Of a DNA stretch of 64,000 nt, positions 43,281 through 55,667 are shown one piece after another. The notes under the pieces were generated by a model that had not been told where the DNA came from, did not search any database, and worked only from the letters and a program-made list of their open reading frames with translations. The stretch comes from Wurfbainia villosa. Its lineage: Eukaryota; Streptophyta; Magnoliopsida; Zingiberales; Zingiberaceae. Within the stretch, counting starts at the first letter, position 1, and the number at the start of each line of letters is the position of its first letter. Made by a program: the position numbers and the translations under genes. The stretch is from positions 24,573,245-24,637,244 of the forward strand of contig CM046003.1 in the NCBI GenBank assembly GCA_025175895.1, read 5' to 3'.

Positions 43281-45895
43281 TAGATCTAGGGTACCAAATA
43301 CCGATATTAAGTGTACCCTTTAGATATCTAAGGATACGCTTGACTAGAGTTAGGTGAGACTCCTTGGCACAGGTTTGGAACCTTGTGCACATACTTACTG
43401 CAAATAAGATATCAGGTCGGCTTGCAGTTAAGTAAAGGAGACTCCCTATTACACTCCTATAGTATTTTAAATCAATTGAGTTTCCGATTACATCTTCTTC
43501 TATATTTACATTCATTGCCATTGGGGTATTAATAATTTTAGCGTCTTGCATTCCAAAGCGTTTAATTAATTTCCTAGTATATTTGCGTTGATGTAGGTAT
43601 ATTCCATCTTTAGTTTGTTTAATTTGTAGACCTAAGAAGAAACTCAACTCTCCTACTAAATTCATTTCAAATTCACTTTCCATAAGTGAAATGAACTCAT
43701 TCAGTAGGATCGAGTTGGTGGTTCCGAAAATAATATCATCTACATAGATTTAGGCTATGAATATGTCTTTACCTAAGGTTTTTACGAAAAGGGTTGGGTC
43801 AACTACTCCTTGGTTAAATCCTTTAGACTTAAGATACATCGAAAGTCTCTCGTACCAAGCTCGAGGAGCTTGTTTAAGTCCATAGAGGGCTTTCTTTAAC
43901 CTAAGGACATGGTCGGGTTTATCTATACTTTCGAAACCGGGAGGTTGACTAACATAAACCTCTTCTTTAATGTATCCATTTAAGAATGCTGATTTCACAT
44001 CCATTTGAAACAACTTAAAATACGCTAATAGCATTCGAAGGGACTCTAATCTAGCTACTGGGGCATAGGTCTCGTCGTAATCTAAACCTTCGACTTGACT
44101 AAACCCTTTAGCGACTAGTTTAGCTTTATTTCTAACTACTTCGCCTTTGTCATCAAGTTTATTTCTGAACACCCACCTTGTTCCAACGATTGTTTTATCT
44201 TTAGGTGGTGGTACTAATTCCCATACTTCGTTCCTAGTGAATTGAGCCAGCTCTTCTTGCATTGCAATAATCCAATCGGGATCAAGAAGAGCTTGGTCAA
44301 TAGTTTAGGGTTCAATTTTAGAAATCAAGGAGATTTGACTAAGGTTTCTGTATGAGGCTCTAGTTCGAACTCCTAGACTTGGATCACCTATCACTTGGTC
44401 GATAGGATGATTCGTTTGAGTCCTAGTTGGATTTGGGTTTGAGTCTATAACTTGATCAATAGGATGACTCGTTTGAGTTCTAGTTTGGTTAGAGTCATCT
44501 ATCACTTGGTCGATAGAGTGACTTGGTTGACTTAGATTAGGATTAACACTAGACCTGATCTCCGGATCAGAGTTAGGTCTAGTATGAATCGGTTCGCTAA
44601 TTGGGGTTGCCGGGGGTTTTGTAGGTTCGTGTCCTTCATCAAATACTACATTGATAGTCTCTTCGACTCTAAGGGTGTCATGGTTATATACTCTATAAGC
44701 TCTACTTGTAGTCGAGTATCCTAGAAAGATTCCGGTCGTGGTTTTGGATGTAAATTTCCCTAGGTAATCCTTAGTGTTTAGGATATGTACCTTACACCCA
44801 AATACCCTAAAGTACTTGATGTTAGGTATTTTATCATGATAAATCTCGTATGAGTTCTTAAGGTGCCTCTTTACCATAAGGATCCTATTTTGGACATAGC
44901 ATGCCATACTCACGACTTTCGCCCAAAACCTATCAAGTAGGTTATACTCGTTTAACATTGTCCTAGCGGCTTCTTGTAGGGTTCTATTTTTGCGTTCTAC
45001 TAGGCCATTTTGTTGTGGAGTTCTAGGGCAAGAAAACTCATGGTGGTATCCATTTAGGTTACAGAATTCTATAAACCTATGGTTCTCGAATTCACCACCA
45101 TGATCAGTCCTAAGTCTTTTTGATTTTAATGCTTTGTTGATTTTCTATTAATTTAAATAGGTTGATTAATTGATCTAGGGTATCACTTCTGTGTTTGATG
45201 AACCTAACCTAAGTAAATCTAGAATAGTCATCAATTATGACTAAGCAGAATTTACTTCCATTAAGTGACTTAGCTCCGTGTGAATCAAATAGATCCATGT
45301 GTAGGAGCTCAAGCACACTTTTGGTTCATTCTTGATTAGTTAGTTGATGTTGTGTCTTAGATTGTTTACCTTGTTGACAAACATTACATATTTTGTTATC
45401 CAAGTTATTGAGGTTAGGCAAACCTTTGACTAAGTCACTCTGACTTATCTTGTGGATGAGTCTTGGGTGTGAGTGATCGAGTTGTCGGTGCCACAACCAT
45501 GATTCCTCTTGCCATATCATAAGACACTTAGTTGAGGAGTTAGTTAAGTTAATTGTGTAAATATTGTTATTTCTAGTTCCCTTAAGAATTGTTTTAGAAG
45601 TTTCATTTGTATTAATTACACATTCATTTTCTAGAAATATGACCTTATAGTTATTATCACACAATTGACTTACACTAAGTAAATTATGTTGAAAATTTTC
45701 TACTAATAAAACATTTTGAATAACAAAATTTGAGTTAAGCTCAATATCACCTGATCCGATGATTTTGAGCTTGCCGTTGTTTCCGAAGGCTACCGATCCT
45801 TGTCATTTGAATCGAAGCTTCGAAAACTTGAGTTGATTCCCGGTCATGTGTTGGGAGCAACCACTATTCAACATCCATTGATCCTACACGCAAGG
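43198..45895 (-). pseudogene. pol: pol of element J: protease, integrase, RT (broken)
   Basis: Minus-strand reading starts at about 45895 with the protease motif as NSGCSQHMTGN: the catalytic Asp has become Asn. A stop follows near 45803. Frame 45664-45326 holds the HHCC region (WLWHRQLDHSHP, CNVCQQGKQ). The integrase core is in broken frames around 45320-44960. 44958-44305 has the integrase end and a linker with three (S/N)H-S/P-IDQVI repeats. 44262-43750 and 43683-43198 are RT (QMDVKSAF, YVDDIIFG near 43735), separated by a TAG just before YVDD. RNase H follows at 43179-42802 after a further stop. Confidence 0.92.
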
Positions 45896-46457
45896 TAGTT
45901 GGATCGGATATTGGATTTATTAAAGATTGGTTGAAAATTATTAACCTAAATCATCTCACCCATGTCTACATGATCAAACACGTTAACCCTATACGTTCTT
46001 GTGAGATGACTTCCAATTTTACTTGATTTAAATTTAATTACTTAAACACTTGTCAACCTTGCATTAGATTCGGATTTGACCTTAGGCTCATCAAGTCACC
46101 TTTTCAAGATCATGACTTCTAGGTCGTGGCGAGGCACAGAGGCCTTCTTTGATCGGAACAACGACCACTTCCTTAGACAAAGTCATTTTCAAGAAAATAG
46201 AGACTTGACTACCTAAGACCACTTCCTGGTCTAACTAGTCTAGGATACGGCGAGGTAGCTTCAGCTAGTTTCGCTCGGTCAAGTGCATCGAACTAGATAC
46301 GCCTTATCTAGCCCGAATACACAAGACTCCGCTTTCCTAGCGTACTATCATCTCACCACGTCCTGGTACTATGTTATTAAGTATTGACGAGTTATAGTCC
46401 TATCTAACCATTCTAAAAAGGAAAATCAAACTAAATAAAAAGCTAAGCATGCAATTT
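45896..46457 (-). other. 560-bp noncoding spacer between gag and protease of J
   Basis: Neither gag nor protease sequence; no long frame. Part of it (about 46100-46180) closely resembles 9850-9930 in the leader of element B, including AAGTGGTCG and ATCAAAGAAGGCCT. Either an inserted fragment or an intron-like spacer. No target duplication could be seen at its edges. Confidence 0.6.
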
Positions 46458-48090
46458 CTAAGTTAAAACACAAACAAGTTTCGTACTAGCTCCCCCTGGA
46501 CCATTGAATCGATTCGGTCTCTCCACATAGTGGATTTGGTCCTTTGGAACCCAGTACTGGTTCAATCCTAAGTTTGAAATTAAGGTGGTCTTAGGGACCC
46601 ATGCTTGGACACGTTTTTTATGTCGACTTACAATTGACATATACGACTTGTTGATCATATTTGAGCTAAATCCTAGTCCGACCTTGTTGTACACAACCCT
46701 TTGCGATCCAAGTAGGAGGTCATGTCCTTTGGATCCCAAAGTAAACCTTTCCAACGTGTTCCTAAGATCTTCGACTTGACTCTTCAAGAGTGAGTTCTCA
46801 ACTTCGAGTTTTTCAACCCAAGTTGAGTCCTCCTCTTGAGCTTGACTAGTCGAAGAGGTTAGGGAGACCTCGTGTTTGAGGAGTTTAACTTCCTCAACTA
46901 GGGTCTCGACGTTGGACTCGGACTTAGCTAATTTTTTAGTTAAAAACTTAATTGCACTATAAAGTGTACTAATGAGGGATCGACTTACCTTGAGTGTATC
47001 TTTTGAACCGGATGCGTATCCGTGGCTTGTCTTGAATAGTGCTTCGCAGTTCGACTCGTCTTCGATTTCCGATTCAAGTTTCGGTTCCGACTCTGTCTCC
47101 GATTCCACCAGTTTAGACATGAGAACACGATCATTATCTTCTTCCTCGGATGCTTCTTCCCAAGTAGCGTTGAGTGCCTTTTTGTGTTTTGGTGCTTTGC
47201 TCTTGAGTTTTGGGCATTCGGACTTGATGTGTCCAAACCTGTTGCATTCATAGCATCTAATATTTGAACTTTTAGTCTTACCTTCGTTGGGTCGAGTGAC
47301 GGTTCATTTTCGGCCCTTGACTATCCTCTGAACTAGGTTGACTAGTTCGGCCTCCATTTCCGAGTCGACCTCCGAATCGGACTCATCCTCTTCTTCCTTC
47401 GGAGGTGCCTTGCTTGCGATTTTCTTCCTTGAACCTACAAAAAGTGCTATACCCTTCTTGGGTTCCGAGTTATACTTCTCATGAAGTTCAAAATCAGAAA
47501 ATAATTCATCTAACCTAAGTTTCGAAAGATCCTTTTAGACCTTGTAGGCATCGACCATGGATGCCCACAAGGTAGTCCTCGGAAAGGAGTTAAGAACATA
47601 CCTTATAAGGTCACGATTTTCGACCTTTTGCCCGATTACGTGTAGATTGTTGACTATGTCTTGAACGCGGGTGTGAAGTTGCGTTGCGGACTCATGTTCC
47701 TGCATTTTTAGACCGTATAGTTTATTAAATAAAAGATCTCGCTTACATACCTTTGCTTCATCGGTCCCTTCGTGTAGCTCCACTAGCTTTGTCCAAAGGT
47801 CCTTTGTGCTGATGAAGGGGCCGACGCGATTTAGTTCCTCCTTGGACAAACCGCATTGGAGGATTTGAGTTGCCTTGGTGTCGGCTTCGACTTGTCGTTT
47901 TGTCGCAATGGTCCATTGGTCATAACCCAAGGATTCACCCACTTCGTTAGTGTGTGAAACCCGTTTGGATTATGATCCACATCTCGATTTAGGTTTTGAG
48001 AAAGCATTCCATCCGACCCTTCCAATAACGGAAGTCATCTCCGTTGTAAAACGGAGGTCGGACGGTGCTAAAACCCTCGAGATGGGCCAT
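46458..48090 (-). pseudogene. gag: gag of element J (broken)
   Basis: Start ATG at 48088-48090 (MAHLEGFSTVRPPFYNG), identical in its opening to gag of element L. The UBN2 domain is open at 47942-47535; stops flank it. The CCHC knuckle C-YE-C-NRFG-H-IKSE-C lies at about 47224-47265. The coiled-coil tail and the motifs VYNKVGLGF, QAWVPK and YWVPKDQIHYV are in the frame 47120-46458. Frameshifts or stops near 47945, 47525 and 47310. Confidence 0.9.
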
Positions 48091-48295
48091 TAAAACAAAA
48101 GAAACAAGGAGATGAAGACAAAAAACCTAGCAACGACAAAAATACATGAAAATATACCAAGACTCGCGTCTTGGATTAGTAGTGCGGGAGAAAAACTAAC
48201 CAAATGAAATAAATCTGAAATAAACAGAATTAAAAAGAAAAAAATCTGTAAAAAGCTAGATCGGTGGTTTCACCAAATCTTAGCAACCCCCGGCT

Positions 48296-48306
48296 CTGAT
48301 ACCAAT
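48296..48306 (-). promoter_or_regulatory. Primer-binding site region of element J
   Basis: TGGTATCAGAGC on the minus strand within 48293-48304, followed by the 5' LTR at 48307. Initiator-Met tRNA type. Confidence 0.88.
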
Positions 48307-49404
48307 TGTTGAATCGAAGCGGATCGCTAGAGGAGGGGTGAATAGCGATAAAAACTTTTTTTTCTTTCGAATTCGTTTCAAAACAATTAAGTGCAGCGGA
48401 AAGATAAATGAAACAATAAAAGAGACAAGATATATTTTACTTGGTTCGTAGCCTTCGGCTACTACTCCAAGGCCCTAGTGGTCCTTGACCACGCACGGAG
48501 GGCAAAACACTAAAGAACTCCTCCTCGTTAGAGGTAGGAGTTAATCGATACAAGAACACAAAAAACTTGAGGTAGAGGGACACTCCCCCTCTCCTCATTA
48601 CGATAGAAAAGCTTCGGGAAAGTAAAGAAACAACTGTTATAAAGCTTATACCGACGTAAAAAAAAAACTAAATTAAACCTAGACGTCGGAGAAGAACCAC
48701 TTCGTTGTCGGAGAATTTTAGCTTTGCGGAGGCTCTTGGAAGCTTAGGATTGATGAAGAAACCCTAGGATAGGCCCTCCTTTTATAGCCTTTGAGCCCCT
48801 TTTCGAGAGGACCTTCAACCAATAGAAATTAGGCACATGACTCCTTGAAAAATGGTCATAAGGCTTGACTCCTCGGGGCTGATCCTTGACCATCAGTCGA
48901 CTGATGGCCATCATCAGTCGATCGATGGCGCATCGATCGAATCTTCGACCTCCATCGCTTGTTGAATGACAATGAGTCCTCCAAGCCGCGATCGTGATGC
49001 TGCAAGACAAAGTTAGCTTAACAAAAATATTATTTCGACAGCCTCCGACCGTCTAATCTTGACCTAGACCACCTATATGATGTCTTTGGTCGGATCTACG
49101 CTTAAGATCATCCCCGTAAAGAGGATACGACCTCACTTACTCTCGCACACACACGAGCTTACCTCGATACTTACTGTGTCACTTTCGCTTCCGACCTTCC
49201 ACTCGATTCCTTCGGCTCCCTATAAAGTCACTCGAGTGTCGCCCGACCACCGCGGCTTCCTCCGGGTGTCGCTAGCCTTCAGCTCCAGCTATAACAATTT
49301 TATGCACACTCGATTCAGCTCGTGAGATAACGACATGAGCTTAACTTTGTATCGTTTGCTATAATCAAAACTCAGGTTTGACTTAGGTGCCTACTGCACC
49401 AACA
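48307..49404 (-). repeat. 5' LTR of element J
   Basis: 1098 bp, TGTTGGTGCAGTAGG...GATTCAACA on the minus strand. Loop-E hairpin 48440-48471. The palindrome zone (48890-49000) differs strongly from the 3' LTR (29515-29640) while the flanks match closely. Confidence 0.9.
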
Positions 49405-49409
49405 GCTTT

Positions 49410-50232
49410 GTGTGGGATTGTAAAAGTAATTTCCATTCGTTTCCTTGGAATATCCTATAAAGTAGCACTTGTATGATTTAGAGCCTAGTTTGTCAGAGAC
49501 TTGACATCGAACTTAAGCCTCACAATCCCAAATCTTTATAAAAGATATTTTGGGACTCTTTCCAGTTCATATCGTATATGGTGTCTTTATGACAGCTTTA
49601 GATGGAATGCGGTTAAGTGTAAAGACAACCATCTCTAAAGCGAATCCTTAGAAGAAAGTAGGTAGATTAGTCTGACTCATCATTGATCGTACCATATCTA
49701 ATAAAGTACGATTTCTCCGTTCGAATACACCATTCCACTGTGGTGTTCTAGGTGGAGTGAGTTGAGATATGATCCCACAGTCAGTAAGATGCTCATGAAA
49801 ATGTTGGCTTAGGTATTTACCACCTCGATTTGATCGAAGTATCTTAATACTTTTGCCAAGTTGGTTTTGTACTTCACTCTTGAATTCTTTGAACTTTTTA
49901 AAGGATTCTGACTTGTGTTTCATGAGATACACATAGTCGTATCTACTGACATCATCAATAAAAGTGATAAAATACTGATAGCCTCCTCTAGAAATGATAT
50001 TGAAAGGGCCACATACATCAGTATGTATGTGTCCTAATAAGTCTGTCGCTCTTTTGCCATGCCCACTAAATGAAGTCTTGGTCATCTTGCCTAGAAGACA
50101 TGATTCACATGTCTCATATGATTCAAAATCAAATGAGTCCAGTAATCCATCCTTATAGAGTTGGGATATACGACTCTCATTTACGTGACCCAGGCGACAA
50201 TGCCAGAGATATGTTTGGTTCAAATAATTCAA
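49410..50232 (-). pseudogene. pol: pol of element I, first part: integrase (catalytic residues lost)
   Basis: Frame 50232-49648 carries the HHCC finger (HCRLGHVNESRI, CESCLLGK), HTDVCG and FIDDVSRYDY. The third motif reads RSNRGGKY instead of RSDRGGEY, so the catalytic Glu is Lys. A stop and frame change near 49650 follow; integrase remains recognisable to the J insertion at 49404. Confidence 0.92.
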
Positions 50233-51497
50233 TTTGAACGTTTGGTATTTATGTTATAGATTGGATTTTCCAAATCCAGAACATAGAGTCCATTCATAAG
50301 AAATGCACTGCAATAGAGCATATCATTTAAATGAATAGAACAACATTTTCCCTTTATCATAAACGAGAAATCTCTCTTATCCAAACAAGAAACAGAGATA
50401 ATGATCTTAGTTAAAGCAGGCACACAATAACACTCTTCTAGTTCCAAAATAAGCCCAGTGGATAAAGATAAAGAGTATGTTCCTACAACTATAGCAGCAA
50501 CTCTTGCGCCATTGCCTACTCGTAGGTCCATTTCACCCTTTGTCAATGATTTAGTCTTTCTTAGGTCCTGCACATTAGTACAAATGTGTGATGCACAGTC
50601 GATATCTAATACCCATGAAGAAGAAATTGATAAATTGACTTCTATAACATATATACCTGAGGCAGAAGTCTCACTTCTTTTCTTCTTAACTTCTTCTAGG
50701 TATAACTTGCAGTTCCTCTTCCAATGCCCGGTCTCACCGCAGTGGAAGCAGTCCCCTTCCTTAGACACCCCGTCTTTAGCCTTTGATGTAGTAGAGTTGG
50801 CCTTGCCTTTGGCTTGGGTCTTACACTTGCCTTTAGGCTTCTTTTTGCCTTTGTCTTTTTTAACCATCAGTACGTTACTAGTCTTGGTTTTCTTAAGATT
50901 AGGTTCAGCAGTTCTCAACATGCTAAGCATCTTAGGCAGAGGCTTGTCAATTTCGTTCATATTATAGTTCATGACAAATTGACTATACCCTTCCGACAAT
51001 GATTGCAGGATAAGGTCAATGGCCAATTCTTGGCTTAGTGGAAATTCTAGTCTCTCAAGGTTCTCTACATACCCAATCATCTTGAGTACGTGTGTTCCTA
51101 TAGGAGTTCCTTCTTGCATCTTGCATGCAAATAGGGCCTTAGACACCTCAAACCGCTCATGCCTAGCTTGACCTTGATATAGTTGTTTCAGGTGCTCAAC
51201 CATATCATGTGCATTCATGTTCTCATATTGCTTCTGAAGCTCAGAGTTCATGGTGGCAAGCATTAGGCAGGATACATCTAGTGCATCATCCTGATGCTTC
51301 TTGTAAGCATCTTTCTCCGCACAAGTGGCAGTAGTGGTGGGTGCTTCAGGAAGAGGTTGCTCTAGGATATATAGTTTTCATTCTTGCTTGAGGATGATCC
51401 TCAAGTTTCTGTACCAGTCTAGGAAATTAGCTCCATTGAGCTTGTCCTTCTCAAGGACAGATCGCAGAGAGAGAGTATTTGATGTGTTAGATGACAT
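50229..51497 (-). pseudogene. gag-pol: gag and protease of element I (one early stop)
   Basis: Starts MSSNT at 51497, matching element B's gag. One TGA at 51378-51380 interrupts after 39 codons; the rest (51263-50229) is open for 344 codons. It includes CKMQEGTPIGTHVL, the CCHC knuckle C-FH-C-GETG-H-WKRN-C at 50709-50750, and the protease region, where the DTG triad reads DID. gag and protease share one frame, showing that this lineage makes a single gag-pol reading. Confidence 0.92.
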
Positions 51498-52692
51498 GTT
51501 GATCTACAACAGTAAAATGCAGAAATAAGTATAATATCTAAATCATTTAATTAGGTCTTTAATTAAATGATGCTTCCACTGAATCGCAGAGCTTCGGTAG
51601 GAGATAGTCATGGATGTAGGCAAACACCTTTTGCCTACACTACTAGCTCCCAGTTGAACAACTACAAATTCATGTGGGACAAGATCCACATCATAATTCA
51701 CCTTGAGTTAGCTTTGGCTAATCAACCAAGATTTAGTATGATTAGGTAGGCAATATTTCACCAATTACATCTTATGCAATTCTTTAGAAGAAAAAGGGTC
51801 AAGATCCATATTACACATCATCTTGAGTTAGCTTTGGCTAATTGGTCAAAACTTAGTATAATTGTTCTCTTACCCTATCTTCCTAACTTTTAGGACATGC
51901 CTCTAAGTTCTCAATCTAATTGAGATAACTTAGTTAAGTCTTAGCCAAAGTTTGATAGTGGGACATCACAATTGTCCACTCGTACTCTACCAAGATAAAA
52001 TGTGTCACTTTGCTTTAGCAAACTCAACAACAAATGATTGAGGTAGTAGTGAGTATCAAACTTTGGTAGGCATATCTATATTGACTTAATTAAGAGAAAA
52101 TTATTATGTAACATGCATCATATACACATAAAGCATATATCAACAACATATAAGCTTAAAATGTGACATGGTTATGGCCCAAATCTACAATCTCCTCAAG
52201 CCAATGAGAAGAGCGATAGGTCAACCTAGGGATAATATCTTCTCCAAGTGCGTCCTTTAGTTGTTGTGTGTTGTCGGCATCATTCTTGTAACTTCATCCT
52301 CCAATAACTTTTTCACTCATCATTTCGTACATTACAAAATAAGAATACTCAAGTTACATTCGAGTCTAAATCTAGTTTTATTTACAACTGGGAAAAATAT
52401 GGAGGAAGGCATGACATGCATGCTATATTATGAATTACAACATACACACGCAACACAACCACAATCTCATCGGGGTTAAGGCCATAACCATGCACTATGG
52501 CATACATCATTCACAAAGATCTATGACATGCAGATTTTATTATGATGCTAAACACGACTTTTAAGCCACTACGACACGACGGTCTCGCTAGCCGATTAGC
52601 GAGTGGGGTCAAGGAGCAGCGCCTCTTGTGGGGTGCAGGGGCAGCACCCTCGGAGCAAAAATTTACAACTCTTTAAATGAGTCACTGCCCTT
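51498..52692 (-). other. Leader of element I, proximal part
   Basis: Aligns on the minus strand with 9140-10249 of element B. No coding frame. Its far end (52555-52692) contains a short G-rich stretch not seen in B. Solo LTR N is inserted at 52693; CCCTT (52688-52692) is its target site. Confidence 0.75.
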
Positions 52693-52704
52693 TGTCAGGT
52701 CTCG

Positions 52705-52903
<199 letters not shown>

Positions 52904-53147
52904 CAATAATATAAATAAACGGGTATGTATAGTCGGAATGGGAAGTCTGAGTTAAAAAGGGGTTCATATGATCGGTTCGGAGAAAGATTTGGGCCTGAAG
53001 GGAGTGATTGGATTAACTGAGGTTAGCCTAGGTTAAATGTGGGTTAAATATGGGTTAGCTTAGGTTTGATTAACTCGAGTTGGCTTAACCCCAACTGAAC
53101 GCTTTATAAGCCACACCGATCCTTTTCTTCCGCGAACTAATCCTCCG

Positions 53148-53341
53148 CTGCCTACGCCGCCACCTCCCAGATAAATCGCTCGGCGATTTCTTCCGCCGTC
53201 TGCTACACGGCCGCCATCCGATCGTCCTCCATCGGCCAGACATTCCTCCGTCGCTATATTCGCCACTCCCGGATAAGTCAAGCGATTTCTTCCGCCGAAG
53301 ATCGTCTCAACGCTGCCGGCGGCCATCCGATCGTCCTCCGT
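53148..53341 (+). repeat. GC-rich tandem duplication in LTR N
   Basis: Two similar segments of about 95-115 bp, each containing a GATTTCTTCCGCCG stretch and GGCCATCCGATCGTCCTCC (GGCCGCCATCC... in the first). They lie just after a TATA-like box and end at ACA-GTAAGT, a good splice-donor sequence. Confidence 0.7.
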
Positions 53342-54162
53342 CGGCTGTACAGTAAGTAAATCTCTGGAAAGGGCCGGCGATAGAGGGATATAGGTTGGTT
53401 TAGAGAGTTGAATCTGGGGAGTGAACGGGGGATTTCAATTTTTGTTCGTGCTTGAGATTGAGGTTTTGCTTTTGATCGGATTTCTGGGTAGATGTAGCTA
53501 GTTTTAGGCAGTGAAATCGCTGATAATTGGGTTAAGGAGTTCTGCTGGTTTCATGGGTTCACGCTGGGCACTGGACAGGGATGGATTGATAGGATGGTGA
53601 GGGATTTACTTTGGTGGGTTTGGGGGCAGAGGGAACGGTAGAACCTGGATGAATGATGCCATCGGGTTGGATTGGGTTCCGGCACAGATGGGTTCTGCGG
53701 TGGTGAATGGCGTATGGGATTGGATGATTCGGTTGGATCTTTTGCAGAGATAGGAAGAGGGTGTAGTCTGGTTGCAGCTGTAATATAGGTCAATTTCAGT
53801 TAAGGGTCTCGGAGGGGCTGTTTTAGGGTTCCTGGAAATTCTCTTAGCTTTACCGAGGGATATAACGGTGAAATCGGTTTAGGTAGGAGCTAATTGTTAG
53901 TATAAAATGATGGAGCCATGGAAAGTTGGGGTTACTGGATTATAGATGAGACTTCAATTTTAGTAGAGTAACTCTGTTATGTTCTTATTCCCTCTACATG
54001 CTTAGTTAATGGTTCGGAAGATTTTTCTTTATGTTGTAGTTGCTATGTAAAATATTATAATTATCATCTACCTGTGTATGAGGTTAGATGCTATATACAA
54101 ATGGGTGTCCTTACCATCTACCTGGGTATGAGTGTAGATGCTATATGTAAATGTGTGTAATT

Positions 54163-54515
54163 ACCATCTACCTGTGTATGAGGTTAGATGCTATGTATAG
54201 ATATTTATGATCATCCATGATGTGCCATGTTATCATGTTAGTTTATTGTTCATCAAATCTTTCAAATGCCTATCTGCTATGTGAATCGCTTATAACTAAC
54301 ATCTACCGTGTTGCGAGGTTAGATGCTATAAGTAATTGGGTGTCATTACCATCTACCTGTGTATGAGGTTAGATGCTATGTATAGATATCTATGGTCATT
54401 CATGATGTGCCATGTTTTCATGATAGTTTATTGTTCATCAAATCTTGCATATGCCTATCTATTATGCAAAAATGCTTATAACTAACATCTACCAGTGTAT
54501 GAGATTAGAGGCTAC
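54163..54515 (+). repeat. 185-bp higher-order repeat in LTR N
   Basis: Two long units starting ACCATCTACCTGTGTATGAG at 54163 and 54348. Each contains two copies of a short ATCTACC-TGTATGAGGTTAGATGCTA module; further single modules lie at 54066 and 54113. Confidence 0.85.
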
Positions 54516-55443
54516 TTCATAACGTTCTGTGATATCATCCGTCTGTATTCTGAGTTAAATGCTAGCTTAAATTGTTCAACTGCATATGAAGTAACAGATA
54601 TGATTGACTATGATAAGAAATGAAAGACTTCCTTGATCTAGCTAACTGTATGTACATGAGTATTAGTGGTGCACGACGGGTTGGGCTTCGGGATGAGCTC
54701 AGGAAGGGCCCACAAATGTGACAGATTGATGATGGTGATAACTGAATCCCTTAGTTCTTTCTAGAGGTACCTCAGGATTGCACAAGAAAATAAGGTTTTT
54801 GACTGGCTCCGCATTTTAAAATGCAATAAATGTGAGGTACCACGAAGATTTATGTTATCTACAGTTAGCATGATAGAAAAGCATGAATGGGGTTATTGCT
54901 TTGTTATATTTACATGTCCCCTTTGTTTAAGAATGGGTTGCACTACCATGGTGTAATATTTGCATGACTTATTATGAGTTATTGATGCTAGGCTGGAGTT
55001 GCATGCTAGATGTAAATATATATATAACTTTACGATGTATGTTTGATTTCTTTTTTCCCTCTCTACGTCGTGTATTTACCCTTGATTTACTTACTGGGTT
55101 GTGAACTCATGATGTCACTAAATATTTACAGGTAGAGAATTGAGTTCTCAAGCTGAGTTGGGAGACGCTGGGGTGATGTAACCGAGGAGACGATGATGAG
55201 CATGCCACACACTGTCTGGGACTTCAATGATGCAGGACTGTCTGAGTTGTAGGGTTGGAATGGATGAATTACTGTCTGTGAGGTGCTGAGTGAGGAGGCT
55301 GTAATTGAGACACTTACTTGAAATTGAATAAAATAAAGAGGATTATCCAATCATGTGTATGTGGTTTATGTGATAATTTTTAGAGGTCGGGCTAAGGGCT
55401 TGTACATATATATATATGTATCAGGTTGGGTCTTTTCACCCTT

Positions 55444-55667
55444 AGTCCATCATAATGAATCCAAGACCCTTGCTTGCCACTGTTCATAGCAATTTTGGGT
55501 GATAGATCCGAACAACAAACATGTTGTTCGATCAACAAATATGTCATGCACAAAATCACCCAAATAATCATGCATACACTCATAATAAACTTCGTATTCA
55601 AATTTTATATCACATATAAAATGACATACAATGATCTTTATGTATACACAAGTGGCTCTAATACCAC
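55444..55667 (-). other. Leader of element I, distal part with primer site
   Basis: Continues the leader after solo LTR N. On the minus strand TGGTATTAGAGC (55655-55666), one base different from the usual primer site, directly precedes the leader and follows the LTR. Confidence 0.8.

Larger units (their letters stand above)
28927..49404 (-). mobile_element. Element J: SIRE-like copia retrotransposon, minus strand, containing element D and an internal duplication
   Basis: 3' LTR 28927-30035, 5' LTR 48307-49404. Flanking pentamers are GCCTT (28922-28926) and GCTTT (49405-49409), a target duplication with one change; joining the flanks restores alignment of element I with B. Interior in reading order: gag 48090-46458, a 560-bp spacer, protease/integrase, RT, RNase H to 42802, 3' noncoding region, and a partial J LTR (41928-41496) where D was inserted. 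Then come D, segment C and a second copy of the J 3' end joined to the outer LTR. Many stops, so defective. Confidence 0.88.

Noticed and set aside
53100..55420. Host gene with a GC-rich first exon and long intron
   Set aside because: The whole stretch is bounded by TG...CA and a perfect CCCTT duplication inside element I's leader, and no exon encodes a protein; better explained as a solo LTR.
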